64,000 bases of DNA, taken from positions 868,001-932,000 of the forward strand of contig NW_027473352.1 of assembly GCF_050947335.1 (NCBI RefSeq), in the 5' to 3' direction. Shown piece after piece: positions 1 through 11,129 of the stretch. Made by a program: the position numbers and the translations under genes. Each line of letters begins with the position of its first letter. Position 1 is the stretch's first letter. Origin of the DNA: Megachile rotundata (taxonomy: Eukaryota > Arthropoda > Insecta > Hymenoptera > Megachilidae). The notes under the pieces are model-generated. The model did no database searches, was not told the DNA's origin, and saw only the letters and a list, made by a program, of their open reading frames with translations.

Positions 1-305
1 TTGTGATTGTGCGATTGTGATTGTGTGATTGTGTGATTGTGTGATTGTGAGATTATGTGATTGTGTAATTGTGTTATTGTGTGATTGTGTGATTGTGTGA
101 TTGTGTGATTGTGTGATTGTGTGATTGTGTGATTGTGATTGTGTGATTGTGATTGTGTGATTGTGATTGTGTGATTGTGATTGTGTGATTGTGATTGTGT
201 GATTGTGATTGTGTGATTGTGATTGTGTGATTGTGATTGTGTGATAGTGTCTGTGTGATTGTGTGACTGTGATTGTGTGATAGTGTCTGTGTGATTGTGT
301 GAGTG
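1..305. repeat. Type-3 block lacking R, at the left window edge
   Basis: It carries Q markers (GAGATTATG at about 49, GTTATTG at about 73), then 8-mers, then a run of 14-mers from about 127 to 240, then a J pair (GATAGTGTCTG near 242 and 279) and GAGTG near 302. In the other type-3 blocks a 91-base R element sits between the 8-mers and the 14-mers. Here it is absent, so this is probably a deletion derivative. Confidence 0.85.
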
Positions 306-1331
306 TGTGATTGTGTGATTGTGTGATTGTGAGATTGTGTGATTGTGTGATTGAGTGATTGTGTGATTGTGTGATTGTGTGATTGTGTGATTGTGTGATT
401 GTGTGATTGTGTGATTGTGTGATTGTGTGATTGTGTGATTGTGTGATTGTGTGATTGTGTGATTGTGTGATTGTGTGATTGTGTGATTGTGTGATTGTGT
501 GATTGTGTGATTGTGTGATTGTGTGATTGTGTGACTGTGTGATTGTGTGATTGTGTGATTGTGTGATTGTGTGATTGTGTGATTGCGTGATTGTGATGGT
601 GTGATGGTATGACTGTGTGATTGTGTGATTGTGTGATTGTGAGATTGTGTGATTGTGTGATTGAGTGATTGAGTGATTGTGTGCTTGTGTGATTGTGTGA
701 TTTTGTGATTGAGTGATTGTGTGATTGTGTGATTGTGTGAATGTGTGATTGTGTGACCGTGATTGTGTGATTGATGATTGTGTGATTGTGTGATTGTGTG
801 ATTGTGTGATTGTGTGATTGTGTAACTGTGATTGTGCGATTGTGATTGTGTGATTGTGCGATTGTGTGATTGTGAGATTGTGTGATTGTGTGATTGTGTG
901 ATTGTGTGATTGTGATTGTGTAATTGTGATTGTGCGATTGTGATTGTGTGATTGTGAGATTGTGTGAATTGTGTGATTGTGTGATTGTGTGAATGTGTGA
1001 TTGTGTGACCGTGATTGTGTGATTGATGATGGTGTGATTGTGTGATTGTGTGATTGTGTGATTGTGTGATTGTGTGATTGTGTGATTGTGTGATTCTGTG
1101 ATTGTGTGATTGTGTGATTGTGTAATTGTGATTGTGCGATTGTGATTGTGTGATTGTGTAATTGTGTTATTGTGTGATTGTGTGATTGTGTGATTGTGTG
1201 ATTGTGTGATTGTGTGATTGTGTGATTGTGTGATTGTGTGATTGTGTGATTGTGTGATTGTGTGATTGTGTGTTTGTGTGATTGTGTGATTGTGTGATTG
1301 TGTGATTGTGTGATTGTGTGATTGTGTGATT
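306..1331. repeat. Linker to first type-1 cassette, with M, N, K markers
   Basis: A long 8-mer run to about 590 is followed by M at 595, GATTGAG pairs, N (GATTGATGATTG near 770), TGCGATTG variants, K, a 9-base GTGTGAATTG slip near 965, a second N ending GATGATGG near 1,030, GATTCTG and K near 1,130. The rare TGTGTTTG variant near 1,270 is also found just before the type-1 cassettes at 6.0 and 8.3 kb, which marks these three as siblings. Confidence 0.85.
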
Positions 1332-1844
1332 GGGTGATTGTGTGATTGTGTGATTGCGTGATTGTGTAGTTGTGCGATCGTGATTGTGTGATCGTGATTG
1401 TGTGATTGCGTGATTGTGATTGTGTGATTGTGTGACTGTGATTGTGTGACCGTGATTGTGTGACCGTAATTGTGTGATCATGATTGTGTGATCGTGATTG
1501 TGTGATCGTGATTGTGTGACCGTGATTGTGTGATCGTGACTTTGTGATTGTGTGATTGTGTGATTGTGTGATTGTGTGATTGTGTGATTGTGTGAATGTG
1601 TGATTGTGTTACCGTTATGGTGTGACCGTGATTGTGTGGTTGCGACAGTGTGATTGTGACTGTGTGATTGTGTGAGTGTGTTATTGTGTGATTGTGTGAT
1701 TGTGTGACCGTGTGATTGTGTGATTTTGTGATTGTGTGATTGTGTGATTGTGTGACCGTGATTGTGTGACCGCGATTTTGTGACCGTGATTGTGTGACCG
1801 TGATTGATTGACCGTGATTGAGTGACCGTGATTGTGTGATCGTG
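1332..1844. repeat. Type-1 cassette 1 (T-a + L + R)
   Basis: It opens with GATTGGGTG, then T-a (TAGTTGTGCGATCG near 1,367, GATCATG near 1,477, GATCGTGACTTTG near 1,533), L (TTACCGTTATGG near 1,610, GCGACAG near 1,652), GACCGTGTG, and R at 1,754-1,844. This is a complete reference copy, so deletions in the other cassettes can be judged against it. Confidence 0.92.
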
Positions 1845-3039
1845 TGATTGTGTGATTGTGTGATTGTGATTGTGTGATTGTGATTGTGTGATTGTGATTG
1901 TGTGATAGTGTCTGTGTGATTGTGTGATTGGGATTGTGTGATAGTGTCTGTGTGATTGTGTGAGTGTGTGATTGTGTGATTGTGTGATTGTGTGATTGTG
2001 TGATTGTGTGATTGAGTGATTGTGTGATTGTGTGATTGTGTGATTGTGTGCTTGTGTGATTGTGTGATTTTGTGATTGAGTGATTGTGTGATTGTGTGAT
2101 TGTGTGAATGTGTGATTGTGTGACCGTGATTGTGTGATTGATGATTGTGTGATTGTGATTGTGTGATTGTGATTGTGTGATAGTGTCTGTGTGATTGTGT
2201 GATTGTGATTGTGTGATAGTGTCTGTGTGATTGTGTGATTGTGTGATTGTGTGATTGTGTGATTGTGTGATTGTGTAATTGTGATTGTGCGATTGTGATT
2301 GTGTGATTGTGTGATTGTGTGATTTTGAGATGGTGTGATTGTGTGATTGTGTGATTGTGTGATTGTGATTGTGTAATTGTGATTGTGCGATTGTGATTGT
2401 GTAATTGTGAGATTGTGTGAATTGTGTGATTGTGTGATTGTGTGAATGTGTGATTGTGTGACCGTGATTGTGTGATTGATGATGGTGTGATTGTGTGATT
2501 GTGTGATTGTGTGATTGTGTGATTGTGTGATTGTGTGATTGTGTGATTCTGTGATTGTGTGATTGTGTGATTGTGTAATTGTGATTGTGCGATTGTGATT
2601 GTGTGATTGTGTGATTGTGAGATTGTGTGATTGTGTGATTGTGTGATTATGTGATTGTGTGATTGTGTGATTGTGATTGTGTGATTGTGTGATTGTGTGA
2701 TTGTGTGATTGTGAGATTGTGTGAATTGTGTGATTGTGTGATTGTGTGATTGTGTGATTGTGTGATTGTGTGATTGTGTGATTGTGTGATTGTGTGATTG
2801 TGTGATTGTGTGATTGTGTGATTGTGTAATTGTGATTGTGCGATTGTGATTGTGTGATTGTGTGATTGTGTGATTTTGAGATTATGTGATTGTGTAATTG
2901 TGTTATTGTGTGATTGTGTGATTGTGTGATTGTGTGATTGTGTGATTGTGTGATTGTGTGATTGTGTGATTGTGTGATTGTGTGATTGTGTGATTGTGTG
3001 ATTGTGTGATTGTGTGATTGTGTGATTGTGTGATTGTGT
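1845..3039. repeat. Linker with 14-mers, J pairs, N, K and Q markers
   Basis: After R come 14-mers and a J pair (one partner reads TGGGATTG), GATTGAG, TGCTTG, TTTTG and N near 2,130. A second short 14-mer/J set follows, then K, TTTTGAGATGG near 2,330, GAATTG, N with GATGATGG near 2,470, GATTCTG, GATTATG near 2,647, another GAATTG near 2,722, and Q near 2,880. The same order recurs at about 15.4-16.2, 43.4-44.2 and 46.9-47.7 kb. Confidence 0.85.
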
Positions 3040-3365
3040 GACCGTGACTGTGTGACCGCGATTTTGTGACCGTGATTGTGTGACCGTGATTGATTGACCG
3101 TGATTGAGTGACCGTGATTGTGTGATCGTGTGATTGTGTGATTGTGTGATTGTGATTGTGTGATTGTGATTGTGTGATTGTGATTGTGTGATTGTGATTG
3201 TGTGATTGTGATTGTGTGATTGTGATTGCGTGATTGTGATTGTGTGATTGTGATTGTGTGATTGTGATTGTGTGATTGTGATTGTGTGATTGTGATTGTG
3301 TGATAGTGTCTGTGTGATTGTGTGACTGTGATTGTGTGATAGTGTCTGTGTGATTGTGTGAGTGT
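3040..3365. repeat. Type-3 block (R + 14-mer array + J pair)
   Basis: R spans 3,040-3,130; its first unit reads GACCGTGACTGTGT, a private change. 14-mers follow to about 3,300 with one TTGCGTG unit, then GATAG near 3,302 and 3,338, and GAGTG near 3,360. Confidence 0.9.
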
Positions 3366-3907
3366 GTGATTGTGTGATTGTGTGATTGTGAGATTGTGTG
3401 ATTGTGTGATTGAGTGATTGTGTGATTGTGTGATTGTGTGATTGTGTGATTGTGTGATTGTGTGATTGTGTGATTGTGTGATTGTGTGATTGTGTGATTG
3501 TGTGATTGTGTGATTGTGTGATTGTGTGATTGTGTGATTGTGTGATTGTGTGATTGTATGATTGTGTGATTGTGTGATTGTGTGATTGTGTGATTGTGTG
3601 ATTGTGTGATTGTGTGACTGTGTGATTGTGTGATTGTGTGATTGTGTGATTGTGTGATTGTGTGATTGTGTGATTGTGTGATTGTGTGATTGTGTGATTG
3701 TGTGATTGTGTGATTGTGTGATTGTGTAATTGTGATTGTGCGATTGTGATTGTGTGATTGTGTGATTGTGTGATTGTGAGATTATGTGATTGTGTAATTG
3801 TGTTATTGTGTGATTGTGTGATTGTGTGATTGTGTGATTGTGTGATTGTGTGATTGTGTGATTGTGTGATTGTGTGATTGTGTGATTGTGTGATTGTGTG
3901 ATTGTGT
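3366..3907. repeat. 8-mer run with Q markers
   Basis: GAGATTG and GATTGAG near 3,390-3,412 lead into near-perfect 8-mers interrupted by GTATGATTG near 3,557 and GACTG near 3,616. K near 3,727 and Q near 3,778-3,805 then introduce the next R. Confidence 0.85.
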
Positions 3908-4235
3908 GACCGTGATTGTGTGACCGCGATTTTGTGACCGTGATTGTGTGACCGTGATTGATTGACCGTGATTGAGTGACCGTGATTGTGTGATCGTGTG
4001 ATTGTGTGATTGTGTGATTGTGATTGTGTGATTGTGATTGTGTGATTGTGATTGTGTGATTGTGATTGTGTGATTGTGATTGTGTGATTGTGATTGTGTG
4101 ATTGTGATTGCGTGATTGTGATTGTGTGATTGTGATTGTGTGATTGTGATTGTGTGATTGTGATTGTGTGATAGTGTCTGTGTGATTGTGTGACTGTGAT
4201 TGTGTGATAGTGTCTGTGTGATTGTGTGAGTGTGT
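3908..4235. repeat. Type-3 block (R + 14-mer array + J pair)
   Basis: R is a full 91-base copy at 3,908-3,998. 14-mers run to about 4,170 with a TTGCGTG unit, then comes the J pair and GAGTG. The GAGATTGTTTG just after it (near 4,258) is a private variant. Confidence 0.9.
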
Positions 4236-4686
4236 GATTGTGTGATTGTGTGATTGTGAGATTGTTTGATTGTGTGATTGAGTGATTGTGTGATTGTGTG
4301 ATTGTGTGATTGTGTGATTGTGTGATTGTGTGATTGTGTGATTGTGTGATTGTGTGATTGTGTGATTGTGTGATTGTGTGATTGTGTGATTGTGTGACTG
4401 TGTGATTGTGTGATTGTGTGATTGTGTGATTGTGTGATTGTGTGATTGCGTGATTGTGATGGTGTGATGGTATGACTGTGTGATTGTGTGATTGTGTGAT
4501 TGTGAGATTGTGTGATTGTGTGATTGAGTGATTGAGTGATTGTGTGCTTGTGTGATTGTGTGATTTTGTGATTGAGTGATTGTGTGATTGTGTGATTGTG
4601 TGAATGTGTGATTGTGTGACCGTGATTGTGTGATTGATGATTGTGTGATTGTGTGATTGTGTGATTGTGTGATTGTGTGATTGTGT
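4236..4686. repeat. Linker with M and N markers
   Basis: It holds an 8-mer run, GACTG near 4,397, GCG, M at 4,458, GATTGAG pair, TGCTTG, TTTTG, and N (GAATG at 4,602, GATTGATGATTG near 4,631). The next R starts after only about five 8-mers. Confidence 0.85.
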
Positions 4687-5000
4687 GACCGTGATTGTGT
4701 GACCGCGATTTTGTGACCGTGATTGTGTGACCGTGATTGATTGACCGTGATTGAGTGACCGTGATTGTGTGATCGTGTGATTGTGTGATTGTGTGATTGT
4801 GATTGTGTGATTGTGATTGTGTGATTGTGATTGTGTGATTGTGATTGTGTGATTGTGATTGTGTGATTGTGATTGCGTGATTGTGATTGTGTGATTGTGA
4901 TTGTGTGATTGTGATTGTGTGATTGTGATTGTGTGATAGTGTCTGTGTGATTGTGTGACTGTGATTGTGTGATAGTGTCTGTGTGATTGTGTGAGTGTGT
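4687..5000. repeat. Type-3 block (R + 14-mer array + J pair)
   Basis: R spans 4,687-4,777, followed by 14-mers with one TTGCGTG unit, a J pair and GAGTG. This is the second copy of the block at 3,908. Confidence 0.9.
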
Positions 5001-6007
5001 GATTGTGTGATTGTGTGATTGTGAGATTGTGTGATTGTGTGATTGAGTGATTGTGTGATTGTGTGATTGTGTGATTGTGTGATTGTGTGATTGTGTGATT
5101 GTGTGATTGTGTGATTGTGTGATTGTGTGATTGTGTGATTGTGTGATTGTGTGATTGTGTGATTGTGTGATTGTGTGATTGTGTGATTGTGTGATTGTGT
5201 GATTGTGTGATTGTGTGACTGTGTGATTGTGTGATTGTGTGATTGTGTGATTGTGTGATTGTGTGATTGTGTGATTGCGTGATTGTGATGGTGTGATGGT
5301 ATGACTGTGTGATTGTGTGATTGTGTGATTGTGAGATTGTGTGATTGTGTGATTGAGTGATTGAGTGATTGTGTGCTTGTGTGATTGTGTGATTTTGTGA
5401 TTGAGTGATTGTGTGATTGTGTGATTGTGTGAATGTGTGATTGTGTGACCGTGATTGTGTGATTGATGATTGTGTGATTGTGTGATTGTGTGATTGTGTG
5501 ATTGTGTGATTGTGTAACTGTGATTGTGCGATTGTGATTGTGTGATTGTGCGATTGTGTGATTGTGAGATTGTGTGATTGTGTGATTGTGTGATTGTGTG
5601 ATTGTGATTGTGTAATTGTGAATGTGCGATTGTGATTGTGTGATTGTGAGATTGTGTGAATTGTGTGATTGTGTGATTGTGTGAATGTGTGATTGTGTGA
5701 CCGTGATTGTGTGATTGATGATGGTGTGATTGTGTGATTGTGTGATTGTGTGATTGTGTGATTGTGTGATTGTGTGATTCTGTGAATGTGTGATTGTGTG
5801 ATTGTGTAATTGTGATTGTGCGATTGTGATTGTGTGATTGTGTAATTGTGTTATTGTGTGATTGTGTGATTGTGTGATTGTGTGATTGTGTGATTGTGTG
5901 ATTGTGTGATTGTGTGATTGTGTGATTGTGTGATTGTGTGATTGTGTGATTGTGTGTTTGTGTGATTGTGTGATTGTGTGATTGTGTGATTGTGTGATTG
6001 TGTGATT
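5001..6007. repeat. Linker to type-1 cassette 2
   Basis: 8-mers lead to GACTG, GCG, M at 5,287, N at 5,431, GTAACTG and TGCGATTG variants, K with a private GAATGTGCG near 5,620, GAATTG, N with GATGATGG, GATTCTGTGAATG, K, GTTATTG, then 8-mers with TGTGTTTG near 5,956. Confidence 0.85.
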
Positions 6008-6496
6008 GGGTGATTGTGTGATTGTGTGATTGCGTGATTGTGTAGTTGTGCGATCGTGATTGTGTGATCGTGATTGTGTGATTGCGTGATTGTGATTGTG
6101 TGATTGTGTGACTGTGATTGTGTGACCGTGATTGTGTGACCGTAATTGTGTGATCATGATTGTGTGATCGTGATTGTGTGATCGTGATTGTGTGACCGTG
6201 ATTGTGTGATCGTGACTTTGTGATTGTGTGATTGTGTGATTGTGTGAATGTGTGATTGTGTTACCGTTATGGTGTGACCGTGATTGTGTGGTTGCGACAG
6301 TGTGATTGTGACTGTGTGATTGTGTGAGTGTGTTATTGTGTGATTGTGTGATTGTGTGACCGTGTGATTGTGTGATTGTGTGATTGTGTGATTGTGTGAT
6401 TGTGTGACCGTGATTGTGTGACCGCGATTTTGTGACCGTGATTGTGTGACCGTGATTGATTGACCGTGATTGAGTGACCGTGATTGTGTGATCGTG
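6008..6496. repeat. Type-1 cassette 2 (T-a + L + R)
   Basis: It is complete: GATTGGGTG, TAGTTG, GATCATG, ACTTTG, TTACCGTTATGG, GCGACAG and R at 6,406-6,496. It lacks TTTTG between L and R, where cassette 1 has it. Confidence 0.92.
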
Positions 6497-7126
6497 TGAT
6501 TGTGTGATTGTGTGATTGTGATTGTGTGATTGTGATTGTGTGATTGTGATTGTGTGATAGTGTCTGTGTGATTGTGTGATTGTGATTGTGTGATAGTGTC
6601 TGTGTGATTGTGTGAGTGTGTGATTGTGTGATTGTGTGATTGTGTGATTGTGTGATTGTGTGATTGAGTGATTGTGTGATTGTGTGATTGTGTGATTGTG
6701 TGCTTGTGTGCTTGTGTGATTGTGTGATTTTGTGATTGAGTGATTGTGTGATTGTGTGATTGTGTGAATGTGTGATTGTGTGACCGTGATTGTGTGATTG
6801 ATGATTGTGTGATTGTGTGATTGTGTGATTGTGATTGTGTGATTGAGTGATTGTGTGATTGTGAGATTGTGTGATTGAGTGATTGTGTGATTTTGTGATT
6901 GTGTGATTTTGTGATTGAGTGATTGTGTGATTGTGTGATTGTGTGATTGTGTGATTGTGTGATTGTGTGGTTGTGTGATTGTGTGACTGTGTGATTGTGT
7001 GATTGTGTGATTGTGCGATTGTGATTGTGTGATTGTGTGATTGTGTGATTGTGTGATTGTGTGACTGTGTGATTGTGTGATTGTGTGATTGTGTGATTGT
7101 GTGATTGTGTGATTGTGTGATTGTGT
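6497..7126. repeat. Linker between type-1 and type-2 cassettes
   Basis: It holds a short 14-mer run, a J pair, GAGTG, GATTGAG, a doubled TGCTTGTGTGCTTG near 6,700, TTTTG, N near 6,765, GATTGAG and TTTTG pairs, TGTGGTTG near 6,967, GACTG, TGCGATTG near 7,015 and GACTG near 7,063. Confidence 0.85.
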
Positions 7127-7723
7127 GATGGTGTCATTGTGTGATTGCGTGATTGTGTGATTGTGTGATTGTGTGATTGTGTGATTGCGTGATTGTGTGG
7201 TTGTGCGATCGTGATTGTGTGATCGTGATTGTGTGATTGCGTGATTGTGATTGTGTGATTGTGTGACTGTGATTGTGTGACCGTGATTGTGTGACCGTAA
7301 TTGTGTGATCATGATTGTGTGATCGTGATTGTGTGATCGTGATTGTGTGACCGTGATTGTGTGATCGTGATTTTGTGATTGTGTGATTGTGTGATTGTGT
7401 GAATGTGTGATTGTGTTACCGTTATTGTGTGACCGTGATTGTGTGGTTGCGACTGTGTGATTGTGACTGTGTGATTGTGTTACCGTTATTGTGTGACCGT
7501 GATTGTGTGGTTGCGACTGTGTGATTGTGACTGTGTGATTGTGTGAGTGTGTTATTGTGTGATTGAGTGATTGTGTGACTGTGTGATTGTGTGATTGTGT
7601 GATTTTGTGATTGTGTGATTGTGTGATTGTGTGACCGTGATTGTGTGACCGCGATTTTGTGACCGTGATTGTGTGACCGTGATTGAGTGACCGTGATTGA
7701 GTGACCGTGATTGTGTGATCGTG
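7127..7723. repeat. Type-2 cassette 1 (T-b + doubled L + R)
   Basis: It opens with GATGGTGTCATTG, then T-b (TGGTTGTGCGATCG near 7,199, GATCATG, GATCGTGATTTTG). L (TTACCGTTATTG, GCGACTG) is present twice, at 7,416 and 7,480, a 64-base local duplication found only here and in its 2,297-base copy. R at 7,633-7,723 has GAGTG in place of GATTGATTG in unit four. Confidence 0.9.
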
Positions 7724-8304
7724 TGATTGTGTGATTGTGTGATTGTGATTGTGTGATAGTGTCTGTGTGATTGTGTGAGTGTGTGATTGTGTGATTGTGT
7801 GATTGTGAGATTATGTGATTGTGTAATTGTGTTATTGTGTGATTGTGTGATTGTGTGATTGTGTGATTGTGTGATTGTGTGATTGTGTGATTGTGTGATT
7901 GTGATTGTGTAATTGTGAATGTGCGATTGTGATTGTGTGATTGTGAGATTGTGTGAATTGTGTGATTGTGTGATTGTGTGAATGTGTGATTGTGTGACCG
8001 TGATTGTGTGATTGATGATGGTGTGATTGTGTGATTGTGTGATTGTGTGATTGTGTGATTGTGTGATTGTGTGATTCTGTGAATGTGTGATTGTGTGATT
8101 GTGTAATTGTGATTGTGCGATTGTGATTGTGTGATTGTGTAATTGTGTTATTGTGTGATTGTGTGATTGTGTGATTGTGTGATTGTGTGATTGTGTGATT
8201 GTGTGATTGTGTGATTGTGTGATTGTGTGATTGTGTGATTGTGTGATTGTGTGTTTGTGTGATTGTGTGATTGTGTGATTGTGTGATTGTGTGATTGTGT
8301 GATT
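7724..8304. repeat. Linker with Q, K, N markers
   Basis: 14-mers and a single J near 7,756 are followed by Q (GAGATTATG near 7,807), 8-mers, K with GAATGTGCG, GAATTG, N with GATGATGG, GATTCTG, K, GTTATTG and an 8-mer run. The junction between the two 2,297-base copies lies near 7,870-7,895. Confidence 0.85.
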
Positions 8305-8793
8305 GGGTGATTGTGTGATTGTGTGATTGCGTGATTGTGTAGTTGTGCGATCGTGATTGTGTGATCGTGATTGTGTGATTGCGTGATTGTGATTGTGTGA
8401 TTGTGTGACTGTGATTGTGTGACCGTGATTGTGTGACCGTAATTGTGTGATCATGATTGTGTGATCGTGATTGTGTGATCGTGATTGTGTGACCGTGATT
8501 GTGTGATCGTGACTTTGTGATTGTGTGATTGTGTGATTGTGTGAATGTGTGATTGTGTTACCGTTATGGTGTGACCGTGATTGTGTGGTTGCGACAGTGT
8601 GATTGTGACTGTGTGATTGTGTGAGTGTGTTATTGTGTGATTGTGTGATTGTGTGACCGTGTGATTGTGTGATTGTGTGATTGTGTGATTGTGTGATTGT
8701 GTGACCGTGATTGTGTGACCGCGATTTTGTGACCGTGATTGTGTGACCGTGATTGATTGACCGTGATTGAGTGACCGTGATTGTGTGATCGTG
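8305..8793. repeat. Type-1 cassette 3 (T-a + L + R)
   Basis: This is the exact 2,297-base offset copy of cassette 2, with R at 8,703-8,793. Confidence 0.92.
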
Positions 8794-9423
8794 TGATTGT
8801 GTGATTGTGTGATTGTGATTGTGTGATTGTGATTGTGTGATTGTGATTGTGTGATAGTGTCTGTGTGATTGTGTGATTGTGATTGTGTGATAGTGTCTGT
8901 GTGATTGTGTGAGTGTGTGATTGTGTGATTGTGTGATTGTGTGATTGTGTGATTGTGTGATTGAGTGATTGTGTGATTGTGTGATTGTGTGATTGTGTGC
9001 TTGTGTGCTTGTGTGATTGTGTGATTTTGTGATTGAGTGATTGTGTGATTGTGTGATTGTGTGAATGTGTGATTGTGTGACCGTGATTGTGTGATTGATG
9101 ATTGTGTGATTGTGTGATTGTGTGATTGTGATTGTGTGATTGAGTGATTGTGTGATTGTGAGATTGTGTGATTGAGTGATTGTGTGATTTTGTGATTGTG
9201 TGATTTTGTGATTGAGTGATTGTGTGATTGTGTGATTGTGTGATTGTGTGATTGTGTGATTGTGTGGTTGTGTGATTGTGTGACTGTGTGATTGTGTGAT
9301 TGTGTGATTGTGCGATTGTGATTGTGTGATTGTGTGATTGTGTGATTGTGTGATTGTGTGACTGTGTGATTGTGTGATTGTGTGATTGTGTGATTGTGTG
9401 ATTGTGTGATTGTGTGATTGTGT
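8794..9423. repeat. Linker between type-1 and type-2 cassettes (copy)
   Basis: Same content as 6,497-7,126, including the doubled TGCTTGTGTGCTTG near 9,000. Confidence 0.88.
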
Positions 9424-10020
9424 GATGGTGTCATTGTGTGATTGCGTGATTGTGTGATTGTGTGATTGTGTGATTGTGTGATTGCGTGATTGTGTGGTTG
9501 TGCGATCGTGATTGTGTGATCGTGATTGTGTGATTGCGTGATTGTGATTGTGTGATTGTGTGACTGTGATTGTGTGACCGTGATTGTGTGACCGTAATTG
9601 TGTGATCATGATTGTGTGATCGTGATTGTGTGATCGTGATTGTGTGACCGTGATTGTGTGATCGTGATTTTGTGATTGTGTGATTGTGTGATTGTGTGAA
9701 TGTGTGATTGTGTTACCGTTATTGTGTGACCGTGATTGTGTGGTTGCGACTGTGTGATTGTGACTGTGTGATTGTGTTACCGTTATTGTGTGACCGTGAT
9801 TGTGTGGTTGCGACTGTGTGATTGTGACTGTGTGATTGTGTGAGTGTGTTATTGTGTGATTGAGTGATTGTGTGACTGTGTGATTGTGTGATTGTGTGAT
9901 TTTGTGATTGTGTGATTGTGTGATTGTGTGACCGTGATTGTGTGACCGCGATTTTGTGACCGTGATTGTGTGACCGTGATTGAGTGACCGTGATTGAGTG
10001 ACCGTGATTGTGTGATCGTG
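9424..10020. repeat. Type-2 cassette 2 (T-b + doubled L + R)
   Basis: Copy of the cassette at 7,127, again with L doubled; R is at 9,930-10,020. Confidence 0.9.
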
Positions 10021-10249
10021 TGATTGTGTGATTGTGTGATTGTGATTGTGTGATAGTGTCTGTGTGATTGTGTGAGTGTGTGATTGTGTGATTGTGTGAT
10101 TGTGAGATTATGTGATTGTGTAATTGTGTTATTGTGTGATTGTGTGATTGTGTGATTGTGTGATTGTGTGATTGTGTGATTGTGTGATTGTGTGATTGTG
10201 TGATTGTGTGATTGTGTGATTGTGTGATTGTGTGATTGTGTGATTGTGT

Positions 10250-10550
10250 GACCGTGATTGTGTGACCGCGATTTTGTGACCGTGATTGTGTGACCGTGAT
10301 TGATTGACCGTGATTGAGTGACCGTGATTGTGTGATCGTGTGATTGTGTGATTGTGTGATTGTGATTGTGTGATTGTGATTGTGTGATTGTGATTGTGTG
10401 ATTGTGATTGTGTGATTGTGATTGCGTGATTGTGATTGTGTGATTGTGATTGTGTGATTGTGATTGTGTGATTGTGATTGTGTGATAGTGTCTGTGTGAT
10501 TGTGTGACTGTGATTGTGTGATAGTGTCTGTGTGATTGTGTGAGTGTGTG
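10250..10550. repeat. Type-3 block (R + 14-mer array + J pair)
   Basis: R is complete at 10,250-10,340. 14-mers with one TTGCGTG unit run to about 10,480, then come the J pair and GAGTG. The Q leader is at about 10,108-10,135. Confidence 0.9.
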
Positions 10551-10594
10551 ATTGTGTGATTGTGTGATTGTGAGATTGTGTGATTGTGTGATTG

Positions 10595-10939
10595 AGTGAT
10601 TGTGTGATTGTGTGATTGTGTGATTGTGTGATTGTGTGATTGTGTGATTGTGTGATTGTGTGATTGTGTGATTGTGTGATTGTGTGATTGTGTGATTGTG
10701 TGATTGTGTGATTGTGTGATTGTGTGATTGTGTGATTGTGTGATTGTGTGATTGTGTGATTGTGTGATTGTGTGATTGTGTGATTGTGTGATTGTGTGAT
10801 TGTGTGATTGTGTGATTGTGTGATTGTGTGATTGTGTGATTGTGTGATTGTGTGATTGTGTGATTGTGTGATTGTGTGATTGTGTGATTGTGTGATTGTG
10901 TGATTGTGTGATTGTGTGATTGTGTGATTGTGTGATTGT
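10595..10939. repeat. Longest uninterrupted 8-mer run noticed
   Basis: After GATTGAG near 10,591, about 43 consecutive perfect TGTGATTG units run to K near 10,940 with no variant seen. Most other perfect runs in the window are roughly half this length or less. Confidence 0.85.
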
Positions 10940-11129
10940 GTAATTGTGATTGTGCGATTGTGATTGTGTGATTGTGTGATTGTGTGATTGTGTGATTGTG
11001 AGATTATGTGATTGTGTAATTGTGTTATTGTGTGATTGTGTGATTGTGTGATTGTGTGATTGTGTGATTGTGTGATTGTGTGATTGTGTGATTGTGTGAT
11101 TGTGTGATTGTGTGACTGTGTGATTGTGT
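10940..11129. repeat. K and Q leader before type-3 block
   Basis: K near 10,940 and Q (GAGATTATG near 10,990, GTTATTG near 11,024) precede 8-mers with one GACTG near 11,113. Confidence 0.85.

Larger units (their letters stand above)
3905..5510. repeat. Tandem duplication, about 0.78-0.83 kb unit
   Basis: Copy 1 (about 3,905-4,683) and copy 2 (about 4,684-5,510) share the order R, 14-mers, J pair, GATTGAG, 8-mer run, GACTG, GCG, M, GATTGAG pair, TGCTTG, TTTTG, N. The R elements are 779 bases apart, but the M markers (4,458 and 5,287) and the N markers are 829 apart, so copy 2 gained about 50 bases in its 8-mer run. Copy 1 ends in a direct fusion of N to the next R. Confidence 0.85.
5580..10173. 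repeat. Tandem duplication, 2,297-base unit, two near-identical copies
   Basis: Copy 1 is about 5,580-7,876 and copy 2 about 7,877-10,173. Every marker checked is offset by exactly 2,297: GAATGTGCG (5,621 and 7,918), TGTTTG (5,956 and 8,253), TAGTTG, R (6,406 and 8,703; 7,633 and 9,930) and Q. Each copy carries one type-1 and one type-2 cassette. No difference was found at the points compared, so the event is very recent or is an assembly artefact. Breakpoints lie in 8-mer runs and cannot be fixed to the base. Confidence 0.92.

Noticed and set aside
1332..1345. G-quadruplex potential at GATTGGGTG
   Set aside because: GGG occurs singly; four nearby G runs are never present, so a stable quadruplex is not supported.
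1477..1483. Origin or operator at palindrome TGATCA
   Set aside because: It is a six-base palindrome within a repeated cassette, with no supporting neighbouring elements.
1754..1844. R elements as a CRISPR-like repeat
   Set aside because: R copies are similar, but the intervening sequence is more satellite rather than unique spacers, and spacing varies from about 0.15 to over 2 kb.
3803..7312. 1,169-codon minus-strand frame and its near copy at 7,552-9,609
   Set aside because: Same cause. Similarity of the two follows from the 2,297-base duplication, not from a gene family. The shared starts come from GATCATG in T cassettes.
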